Below, piece by piece: positions 20,481 through 27,003 of a stretch of 64,000 nucleotides of DNA; the stretch's first letter is position 1, and every line of letters starts with the position of its first letter. The stretch spans positions 62,001 through 126,000 of the forward strand of contig CANDCP010000001.1 in NCBI GenBank assembly GCA_947383215.1. The letters run 5' to 3'. The stretch is from an uncultured Roseburia sp. (lineage in GTDB: Bacteria > Bacillota > Clostridia > Lachnospirales > Lachnospiraceae). The translations under genes were made by a program, and so were the position numbers. A model generated the notes under the pieces. It was not told the DNA's origin. It saw only the letters and a list, made by a program, of their open reading frames with translations, and did no database searches.

Positions 20481-20515
20481 AAAAAAAGACGCCTGTCTTG
20501 TCCAAGCCAGGCGTC
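20481..20515 (-). terminator. rho-independent terminator of the antiporter gene
   Basis: GACGCCTG (20488-20495) pairs with CAGGCGTC (20508-20515) and, on the minus strand, is followed by seven T. It lies 13 nt past the antiporter stop codon. Confidence 0.85.
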
Positions 20516-20527
20516 CGTAACCGGATT

Positions 20528-21721
20528 TTATATTGTCTTTGGCGCTCCCTCTTCCCTCATAACGATTTTCAACAAAATCGGCGTGATCAGCGTCGTAACG
20601 ATCACGACCAAAACGATCGGCGCAAACAGCTCTTCGCTCAACAGCCCGCACTGATATCCCTTCTGTGCCACAATCAGCGCGACCTCGCCGCGCGATATCA
20701 TGCCGACTCCAATCTGAAGAGATTCCAGCGCGGTATAACGACACATTTTCGCCCCCAGTCCGCAGCCGACAACCTTTGTCAAAATTGCCACCGCAAGCAG
20801 TAGAAGAGAAAAGATAAGCAGCTCCGCATCCATGCCGGATAACGATGTCTTTATACCGATGCTTGCAAAAAATACCGGCGAAAAGAACAGATAAGAGGCA
20901 ATCCCAACGCGCTCTTTTATATATTCTCCGACGTCGGTCGTACAGAGCATCAAACCTGCAAAATACGCTCCGGTAATATCGGCAATCCCGAAAAAACGCT
21001 CCGAGACGTACGCTAAAATCAGGCAGAATGCCACGGACAGCACGGCGGTCCGCCGCCGCATCCCTTCATCTTCAATCCATTTCCTGGCTTTTGTCGACAG
21101 AAACACCAAAATTCCGATGAACACAAAGTACAGCAAAATTCTGCCAAGCACAGACAGCGGATTCACGGAAGTATCCTTCAGGCTTGTCACAACGGTCAAA
21201 ACGACAATCCCTAAAATATCGTCAATCACCGCCGCCCCCAGAATCGTCGTTCCGACCTTTCCTTTCAGCTTTCCAAGCTCCCGCAGCGTCTCCACCGTAA
21301 TGCTCACTGAAGTCGCGGTTAAAATCACGCCCACAAAGACAGACTTTAAGCATTCCGAAAAATCCGTCACGTCGCTATGAAAATACAGCGTATAGGATAA
21401 AAAGCCTCCGGCCAGAGGCACGACTACCCCGATCATTGCCGCGACAAAAGAAGGAAACACATTGCTTTTTAATTCTTTCAGATCCGTCTCAAGCCCCGCC
21501 GAGAACATCAGAAAAATAACGCCTATCTCCGCCGTCATCTCCAGATACTCTCCGGTCACCCCCTCCAGACTGATAAAGTGAAGTACGGACGGGCCTAAAA
21601 TAATACCGGCAATTAACGCGCCGACCACAGCCGGCATTTTTACTTTTCTGGATATCAGCCCCAAAACCTTTGTCATAATCAAAATAATCGCCAAAAAAAG
21701 CAAAAACTCATATGATTTCAT
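20528..21721 (-). CDS. cation:proton antiporter (CPA2 family)
   Basis: A 397-residue membrane protein with about 12 TM segments and the Na_H_Exchanger fold. The opening (KMPAVVGALIAGIILGP) and FSAGLETDL are family signatures. The ion-binding helix carries two adjacent aspartates (AAVIDDILGI), which in this family marks electrogenic Na+/H+ exchangers rather than Kef-type potassium systems. There is no C-terminal TrkA/RCK domain. GAGG precedes the ATG. It is a single-gene unit with its own terminator. Confidence 0.9.
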   Translation of the reverse strand: MKSYEFLLFLAIILIMTKVLGLISRKVKMPAVVGALIAGIILGPSVLHFISLEGVTGEYLEMTAEIGVIFLMFSAGLETDLKELKSNVFPSFVAAMIGVVVPLAGGFLSYTLYFHSDVTDFSECLKSVFVGVILTATSVSITVETLRELGKLKGKVGTTILGAAVIDDILGIVVLTVVTSLKDTSVNPLSVLGRILLYFVFIGILVFLSTKARKWIEDEGMRRRTAVLSVAFCLILAYVSERFFGIADITGAYFAGLMLCTTDVGEYIKERVGIASYLFFSPVFFASIGIKTSLSGMDAELLIFSLLLLAVAILTKVVGCGLGAKMCRYTALESLQIGVGMISRGEVALIVAQKGYQCGLLSEELFAPIVLVVIVTTLITPILLKIVMREEGAPKTI

Positions 21722-21784
21722 TAAAAACGCCTCTTTTCTTTTTCGTTCCTCTTACTATATACATCATAAAGTGAATCCGGAACC

Positions 21785-21813
21785 ATCTTACACCCCACGT
21801 TTTTAAATGACAA
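21785..21813 (-). promoter_or_regulatory. candidate promoter of the antiporter gene
   Basis: On the minus strand TTGTCA (21813-21808) and TAAGAT (21790-21785) are separated by 17 nt, about 65 bp before the ATG. It lies in a 372-nt gap that otherwise holds only the 21926 hairpin and AT-rich sequence. An alternative, TTGATT with TATATT, lies further upstream. Confidence 0.4.
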
Positions 21814-21925
21814 TCCTTTTCCCTATTTTCTCTGTTTTTCACCATTTTGCCGTTGATATCAAATATAATCTGTCAAAAGTTTCCTAATCAACTTAACAAT
21901 CAACAAAGTCTTTTCGAACAAAATG

Positions 21926-21951
21926 AAAAAGCAGCCTTTCGGCTGCTTTTT
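21926..21951. terminator. strong bidirectional hairpin in the murI-antiporter gap
   Basis: AAAAAGCAGCC and GGCTGCTTTTT form an 11-bp stem with a TTTC loop, giving T runs on both strands. It is about 140 nt past the murI stop, so it may terminate a long murI 3' UTR or an unannotated transcript between 21952 and 22093. Confidence 0.75.
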
Positions 21952-22093
21952 CGAGGAGTTTAGTTATGAAAATGTTTTTATAATAAAGGAAATTGCTAAC
22001 TCATTTGATAAACATAGTATAAATTTCAAATGTGTCGAAAGTGTGTCAAGTTTCGAAAAGGATTCTAAAGTATTTGTGAATTTTTGTTTCGAA

Positions 22094-22882
22094 TTATTTT
22101 ACATTTTTTTTAGAATCGAGCAGCATCCGGCAAAGCCGAATTTTTTCGGGTATGTTCAGGCTATTCTCAAATCGCACCACGCCCTCTTTTTCCGACGGAT
22201 TCAGCATCCCCATCTGCCGCAAACGGCGTCTCGTCTCACGCGCGGTTCCCGGCCCGCCCTCAAAAACGGCAACCTCCCGCCCCAGTATCCGGCGGATCGT
22301 ATCCGCCACAAACGGATAATGCGTACATCCAAGAACAACGCTATCGAGCGCATGATCCGCATACGGCGCCAGAAGGTCTCCCAGAAATTCATACAGCGCC
22401 TTCCCTGTCAGCTCTCCCCGCTCGATAAATTCCACAAGCCCGGGACACGGCAGTAAATAGATGGACGCCTGCTTTTCATATATTTTTAACAGCTTTTGAA
22501 ACTTTTCCTGCCGAATCGTCATCGAAGTCCCCATCACAAGCACTCTCGGATTGCTCTTGCTCAATACCGCCGGCTTTAACGCCGGTTCAATTCCAATCAT
22601 CGGGATATGCGGATAGCGCTCCCGAAGGATTGTAATGTCGGCGCTTGTCGCCGTATTGCACGCCACCACAACCGCTTTCGCCCCCGCCTCCAGCAGATGC
22701 GTCACATGCATCTCTGTAAGCTCGCGCACCTCTTTTAACGTTTTGGGACCGTACGGCGCGTTCGCGGAATCTCCAAAATATATATAATTTTCGTTGGGCA
22801 TCAAATTTACAAGCGCGCGCAGCACGCTGACCCCTCCTACCCCCGAGTCAAATACGGCAATCGGCCGTCTGGCGTCTTCCAT
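22094..22882 (-). CDS. murI: glutamate racemase
   Basis: A 262-residue racemase supplying D-glutamate for peptidoglycan. All signatures are present: the N-terminal DSGVGG (phosphate/substrate loop), the first catalytic Cys in VVACNTATS and the second in VLGCTHYP. The ATG at 22882 is chosen because AGGG lies 7 nt before it and the family starts with RPIAVFDSG. The upstream in-frame extension would run through a terminator hairpin. It is downstream of the cysteine-repeat gene in the same orientation but separated from it by that terminator. Confidence 0.96.
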   Translation of the reverse strand: MEDARRPIAVFDSGVGGVSVLRALVNLMPNENYIYFGDSANAPYGPKTLKEVRELTEMHVTHLLEAGAKAVVVACNTATSADITILRERYPHIPMIGIEPALKPAVLSKSNPRVLVMGTSMTIRQEKFQKLLKIYEKQASIYLLPCPGLVEFIERGELTGKALYEFLGDLLAPYADHALDSVVLGCTHYPFVADTIRRILGREVAVFEGGPGTARETRRRLRQMGMLNPSEKEGVVRFENSLNIPEKIRLCRMLLDSKKNVK

Positions 22883-22901
22883 TTTATTCCCTGCTTTCCT
22901 C

Positions 22902-22931
22902 AAAAAAAGAATTATATCACTATAATTCTTT
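22902..22931 (-). terminator. terminator of the cysteine-repeat gene
   Basis: AAAGAATTATA and TATAATTCTTT form a perfect 11-bp AT-rich stem with a 4-nt loop and are followed on the minus strand by seven T. The stem contains a TATAAT that could also serve as a -10 box for murI. Confidence 0.7.
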
Positions 22932-22944
22932 TTCCAAATTCTCA

Positions 22945-23346
22945 CTATAACGATTCGTCTAACGGACACTTCCTTACACGCTTCATATTGCAATCCTGTA
23001 TCCGCCCCGAACTGCAATCTACAAGCCCCTTTAAAAAACAAAACTCCTGCGGTCTGTCCTTCTTTTTGGACTCCGTCTCAGGCGCCTCCTCCATCGGACA
23101 CTTTCTCACGCGCTTCATATTGCAATCCTGCGCCCTGCCCGAACTACAATCTACAAGACCTTTCAGAAAACAAAATTCCTGTTGCACAGTCTTATTTTCT
23201 TCCGACGCCTCCTCCATCGGACACTTTCTCACACGTTTCATGTTACAATCCTGTACCCTGCCCAAACCACAGTCTACAAGCCCTTTCAAAAAACAAAATT
23301 CTTTGCCCATCGCATCGCCCCAAACCCCATAAACTCGCTCCTCCAA
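22945..23346 (-). CDS. small protein with three tandem four-cysteine repeats
   Basis: No known family is recognised. The frame starts at TTG 23346 (133 residues) or ATG 23310 (121 residues); neither has an ideal ribosome binding site. It has three near-identical 28-residue repeats, EFCFLKGLVDC then xxGRxQDCNMKRVRKCP, with C-x7-C-x7-C-x7-C spacing, joined by acidic or charged linkers of 13 and 16 residues. There is no signal peptide. DNA differences between repeats are largely silent in this frame, which argues for selection on the protein. It has its own promoter (23414-23442) and terminator. Metal binding or disulfide use is a guess from the cysteines. Confidence 0.65.
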   Translation of the reverse strand: MEERVYGVWGDAMGKEFCFLKGLVDCGLGRVQDCNMKRVRKCPMEEASEENKTVQQEFCFLKGLVDCSSGRAQDCNMKRVRKCPMEEAPETESKKKDRPQEFCFLKGLVDCSSGRIQDCNMKRVRKCPLDESL

Positions 23347-23413
23347 ATCATATGCGTACCAGCGTTCGCTCCACGCAGCGGCGCCGATTTCACCCCGCCG
23401 TTAAACTACTTAT

Positions 23414-23442
23414 ATTTTATCATCCCGGACATATAATAGCAA
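23414..23442 (-). promoter_or_regulatory. promoter of the cysteine-repeat gene
   Basis: On the minus strand TTGCTA (23442-23437) and TAAAAT (23419-23414) are separated by 17 nt. The leader to the coding region is 60-100 nt and contains an overlapping short GTG-initiated frame (23393-23286). Confidence 0.6.
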
Positions 23443-23525
23443 TAGATTTCGCCGGCGCTTGCAAACATTTTTTTTCTGTGTTAAGCTGATCCTTAACCCT
23501 GTAACATCTATAAAGGAGAAGCCCT

Positions 23526-23816
23526 ATGATCGAACGAAATTCGCTGTACCATATCCCCTATTACAATAAAGCCGCGTTCACCGGAAGTTACAAAGGGATG
23601 CGCTATAAACTGGAAAAAGTAAACGCCGACGGCTCGCTTCCCGACATGCTAAGGGCCACCGTCTGGCCGGGACCGTTCTGCTTCGACGCCACCAGCGACA
23701 AAAAAAAAGAATCCGAAAGCTTCGAATTCTCTGACGACGGCATCACCGCGGCCTGCGACTGGTTGAACGACAAATACCGGCAAAACGCAGAGGTCTTTCA
23801 AGCCGCCCGCCTCTGA
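23526..23816 (+). CDS. conserved-looking small hypothetical protein
   Basis: A 96-residue soluble protein with AAAGGAG seven nt before its ATG. It is rich in aromatic and charged residues (YHIPYYNKAAFTGSYKGMRY, TVWPGPFCFD) and ends with a helical segment. There is no signal peptide or TM. TTGCAA (23459) and TAAGCT (23482) spaced 17 nt form a possible promoter. No function is assigned. It is divergent from the cysteine-repeat gene and convergent with the next gene. Confidence 0.6.
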   Translation: MIERNSLYHIPYYNKAAFTGSYKGMRYKLEKVNADGSLPDMLRATVWPGPFCFDATSDKKKESESFEFSDDGITAACDWLNDKYRQNAEVFQAARL

Positions 23817-23869
23817 CCCTTAATCTGACCGGGCGGCGCAAATCTGCCCCCAACGTAAGCGATGCCGGA

Positions 23870-24376
23870 CTATTCGATCACAACCTTATGACCGTTGCGC
23901 GAACGCATCAGCTCGAGCATGTTGCGGTCCGGCTCAAACACAATCAGCGCAACGCCCTCTCCCAGTTTATAAACGACCTCATACGTCTTTGCAGACGCGT
24001 TCTTAGAAGAAAAATCCTTGCGGGACACGGTACCGTTCTCATGATACTGCCTGAGCTCCCCCGCGGAAGACGGCGCAATCAAAAGCGCTTCCTCCATCTC
24101 GACCTTCGCGAGCTCTTTTCGTCTTCTCTTCGCCTTGATCTTGGCAAAGGATAGCCGTCCCTCTATATAAGTATATTCGTACTCCGTCTTCGACTCGATA
24201 TATAAAAAATAATAGAGCGCCCCAAATAAAAGAGCCGGAATGAAAAGCAGTCCCGGTAAAATTGTAAGCGAAATCAAAAAGCAGAATCCGCTCAATATTA
24301 TACAGAGTATTCTCCCGATCAAATTTCCCGCGGAAACTTTTTTGTTCACCAGTATCGTATTCTCAAATATGCCCAT
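23870..24376 (-). CDS. membrane-anchored hypothetical protein (DUF6106-like)
   Basis: A 168-residue protein with two adjacent TM segments (about 18-55) and a C-terminal cytoplasmic domain of about 110 residues (YTYIEGRLSFAKIKAKRRRK onward) that is beta-rich like a PH-type domain. The layout fits a family common in Lachnospiraceae that I associate, without certainty, with DUF6106. The function is unknown. It is a single gene downstream of the NlpC-like lipoprotein gene. Confidence 0.6.
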   Translation of the reverse strand: MGIFENTILVNKKVSAGNLIGRILCIILSGFCFLISLTILPGLLFIPALLFGALYYFLYIESKTEYEYTYIEGRLSFAKIKAKRRRKELAKVEMEEALLIAPSSAGELRQYHENGTVSRKDFSSKNASAKTYEVVYKLGEGVALIVFEPDRNMLELMRSRNGHKVVIE

Positions 24377-24458
24377 CTTTGATCCCTTTCTCCTGTTGTT
24401 TTATCATTACCCGTCTATTATATTACTTTTCTTCCGTTTATACCAGACCGTAGTTTTA

Positions 24459-25385
24459 TTAAATTTTTGTAAACATAAGCTCCAATATCTCCGCCGCATC
24501 CATATCGAAAACGCCCTCCTCATCCTCGAGCGTCTCCCTGTTCCAGCGCATTTGCGAAGAATCTGTAAGATAAAAATAATCCCTTGCGCAATCCGGATAT
24601 CGTTCATACCATTCGGGATAACAGCCGCTCATATACTGCCTCGCCAAATCCACCGCAAGGCTTGTTCCCCCGTCTTCAAGAAGCGTACCGCAAAGCAGCA
24701 CCCCCGGCGGGCTGGCATGAAGCATTAGGACACTGCCATCCGCGCACATCCCCAGCGCAATCCAGACATGTCCCTTCATGCTCATAATATCTCCCGGCTT
24801 CCAATCCGACACCTCAGACGCCGGCGTATAGCTTCCCCAGCCGCGGGATGCAAAATCCTCCGCCATCCTTGTCGCTTTCCCGACGTAGCCGTCATTCCCG
24901 TCCCGAGTCTCAAAAACATTATAAACCGTCCATCCGACATAACCGGAGCAGTCCAATCCGTCATGAATCTGATACCTTGTCGTCTCGTAGTTATAAGCGG
25001 CATCCTGCATGGCCGCATATTCCTCCCACCGCGGACTGACGCCGATACTACTCGCCTCTTCCCCGGCAGCCGTATCCTCCTCATTCCATCCGCCGCCCCA
25101 GACATACATCGTTTTTCCAAGCGGCTCCTTCGCCGTCATCAGAAAATTCAGCAGCGTCGTCCTTCCCGGCACGGGACCAAATTCATCCGCCCGATCCGGC
25201 TCTTTTTCAGAGACAAACTCGCTCTCCGTAAGCGGCTCTCTTTGACTTTCACGCTCCGAAATCACGGCGGCATTTTCCGATATATGATTCTCCATCTTTC
25301 GCGCATCCTCTCCGCACCCCGCAAGCAGAAAAAAAAGCAGCGCCGGCGCAATATATATCCGCATGCGGTATCTTCTTTTATCCAT
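24459..25385 (-). CDS. lipoprotein with NlpC/P60-like cysteine peptidase domain
   Basis: A 308-residue protein from the ATG at 25385, with GAGGAGG 12 nt upstream. The signal peptide ends in the lipobox LLAGCGE, followed by a Glu-rich linker and a papain-like domain: catalytic Cys in LDCSGYVGWTV and His in MKGHVWIALG. The family cleaves peptidoglycan stem peptides or acts as an amidase. It is probably tethered to the outer membrane face and involved in wall remodelling. It has its own promoter. An upstream in-frame extension to 25490 begins at the -35 box and is rejected. Confidence 0.78.
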   Translation of the reverse strand: MDKRRYRMRIYIAPALLFFLLAGCGEDARKMENHISENAAVISERESQREPLTESEFVSEKEPDRADEFGPVPGRTTLLNFLMTAKEPLGKTMYVWGGGWNEEDTAAGEEASSIGVSPRWEEYAAMQDAAYNYETTRYQIHDGLDCSGYVGWTVYNVFETRDGNDGYVGKATRMAEDFASRGWGSYTPASEVSDWKPGDIMSMKGHVWIALGMCADGSVLMLHASPPGVLLCGTLLEDGGTSLAVDLARQYMSGCYPEWYERYPDCARDYFYLTDSSQMRWNRETLEDEEGVFDMDAAEILELMFTKI

Positions 25386-25462
25386 TCTATGCAGCATCCT
25401 CCTCATTCTTCCACGCTTAACGCGGCAACGCCCAAAACAGGCGCCGGCCAAAGTTAACATAG

Positions 25463-25490
25463 AGTATACCATATTTCCCGCGGCTTTCAA
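25463..25490 (-). promoter_or_regulatory. promoter of the NlpC/P60-like lipoprotein gene
   Basis: On the minus strand TTGAAA (25490-25485) and TATACT (25468-25463) are separated by 16 nt. The leader is about 70 nt. Confidence 0.65.
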
Positions 25491-25608
25491 AGTTTTATAA
25501 AATTTTCACTTTTTATTTACGCGATTTTCAACTTTATCTGTTAAACTATATGGCGTGGAATGATTTTCCATATGCATTTACGTTGACAACCCGGAGGTTA
25601 TTTCCAAA

Positions 25609-26382
25609 ATGAGAAGAAACAAAAAAGAAAAACCATACAGACATCATACACAGACAAATGATTTGCAGCCGGCGGAAATTGTTCTCGCCGAGAGCGAGGA
25701 GACATTTGAGGTGACAGAACTGATCCCGCTCGACTGCCCCGACCATGACGATATGAAGACGATTGCAGATATGACCGAGCAGTTTACCTACACAATCGAT
25801 CCCATCCTGCGCATGTACAACGCCGCGATGTGCGCCGCCACCGCAAGACTTGAGATCATCAAAGACGAATTTCATTACCGGAATCTGCGCTGTCCGATCC
25901 ACCATATTGACACAAGGCTGAAATCTGCCGGAAGCATTCTCGGCAAGCTGGAGAAAAAAAATCTGGATCTTACTCTGACCACGGCCTGCAATAACATTTA
26001 CGATATCGCGGGCGTGCGCATTGTCTGTCCTTATATCAAAGACGTCTACCTGATCCGCGACAGAATCATGGCGCAGGACGACATTCACATTCTCGATGTA
26101 AAGGACTACATAGAGGAGCCAAAGAAAAACGGCTATCGCAGCCTGCATATTATTATCCGCATGCCGGTTTATTTTATGAACAAAAAACGGCTTGTCCCCG
26201 TAGAGTTTCAGATCCGCACGCTTGCCATGGATCTGTGGGCGAGCCTGGAACACGATATCAACTATAAATCCATTAACAAAGATATTCATATGAACTTTTC
26301 CAGGGAATTGTATGACTGCAGCCTGTTAATTTACCAGGCCGAAGAAAAAATGGAGGCGATGAACGCGATACTCGAAGAATAG
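25609..26382 (+). CDS. small alarmone synthetase (GTP pyrophosphokinase)
   Basis: A 257-residue single-domain RelA/SpoT-type (p)ppGpp synthetase of the YjbM/YwaC class. Key segments are DIAGVRIVCPYI, the G-loop region EPKKNGYRSLHI and the catalytic VEFQIRTLAMDLWASLEHD. There is no HD hydrolase, TGS or ACT domain. GGAGG lies about 12 nt before the ATG. It makes the stringent-response alarmone in the cytoplasm, usually under transcriptional control by envelope stress. It is divergent from the NlpC-like gene. Confidence 0.92.
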   Translation: MRRNKKEKPYRHHTQTNDLQPAEIVLAESEETFEVTELIPLDCPDHDDMKTIADMTEQFTYTIDPILRMYNAAMCAATARLEIIKDEFHYRNLRCPIHHIDTRLKSAGSILGKLEKKNLDLTLTTACNNIYDIAGVRIVCPYIKDVYLIRDRIMAQDDIHILDVKDYIEEPKKNGYRSLHIIIRMPVYFMNKKRLVPVEFQIRTLAMDLWASLEHDINYKSINKDIHMNFSRELYDCSLLIYQAEEKMEAMNAILEE

Positions 26383-26427
26383 CTTTTTTCGAACCATTCT
26401 GAGAAATGTGGAATACCATACATTAAA

Positions 26428-27003
26428 ATGGATTTTACGGTATTTCATATGTTTGAATATATTACGCAGATTATCCTGCTTATTACGGCTGTCTCGGTGG
26501 ACTCTTTCGCCGCCAGCCTTGCCTATGGCATAAAGAAAGTGGAGATTCCGCTTTCCTCTCTTTTCATCCTCTCCGCCATCTCCGGCGGAACGCTGGCCGC
26601 GTCTATGTGCGCCGGCTCTTTCCTCTGCGGTCTGATCCCCGCAGCGCTGACAAAAAGTCTCGGAGCCATTCTGCTCTTTGGTCTGGGTTTGTTCAAATTA
26701 TTTGACCGCTCCTGCGACGACCAGGCGCAAAGAGCAAACCGCAATAACGATAAGCTTCTCACGCCGGCCGAGGCCGCCTCACTTGGCATCGCGCTCTCAC
26801 TTGACAGCATTGCCGCGGGACTTGGCGTCGGATTTCCGCTTTACGCCCTCCTCGCCGCAACGGCCGGTTCCTTTTTTGTCAGCATCGCGGCGATCCTTCT
26901 TGGCAGTTACCTTGGAAGAAAAATCGCCTGCCGCTCCTGCAAAAACTTCTGTTGGTTCGGCGGCGTCCTGCTAATCTTGCTTGCTCTCTGTAAGCTTTTT
27001 TAA
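26428..27003 (+). CDS. YtaF/MntP-like membrane protein
   Basis: A 191-residue protein with six TM segments and two internally related halves, each with an Asp in a membrane helix: VSVDSFAASLAYG and LSLDSIAAGLGVG. That is the DUF204 pattern shared by sporulation protein YtaF and the manganese exporter MntP. The C-terminal Cys-rich end (CRSCKNFCW) resembles YtaF. The ribosome binding site is weak. Its last 33 nt overlap the convergent P-type ATPase gene. Mn2+ export and a sporulation role are alternatives. Confidence 0.78.
   Translation: MDFTVFHMFEYITQIILLITAVSVDSFAASLAYGIKKVEIPLSSLFILSAISGGTLAASMCAGSFLCGLIPAALTKSLGAILLFGLGLFKLFDRSCDDQAQRANRNNDKLLTPAEAASLGIALSLDSIAAGLGVGFPLYALLAATAGSFFVSIAAILLGSYLGRKIACRSCKNFCWFGGVLLILLALCKLF

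Noticed and set aside
20427..20744. Minus-strand frame of 105 codons across the antiporter end
   Set aside because: It overlaps the antiporter in another frame and runs through its terminator.
22950..23310. Possible CRISPR-like direct repeats
   Set aside because: The three units are long (about 120 bp apart), diverge at silent codon positions and form one open frame with conserved cysteines; no spacers or cas genes.
25546..26289. Minus-strand open frame of 247 codons
   Set aside because: It is antisense to the alarmone synthetase gene, which has clear RelA/SpoT motifs and a ribosome binding site.
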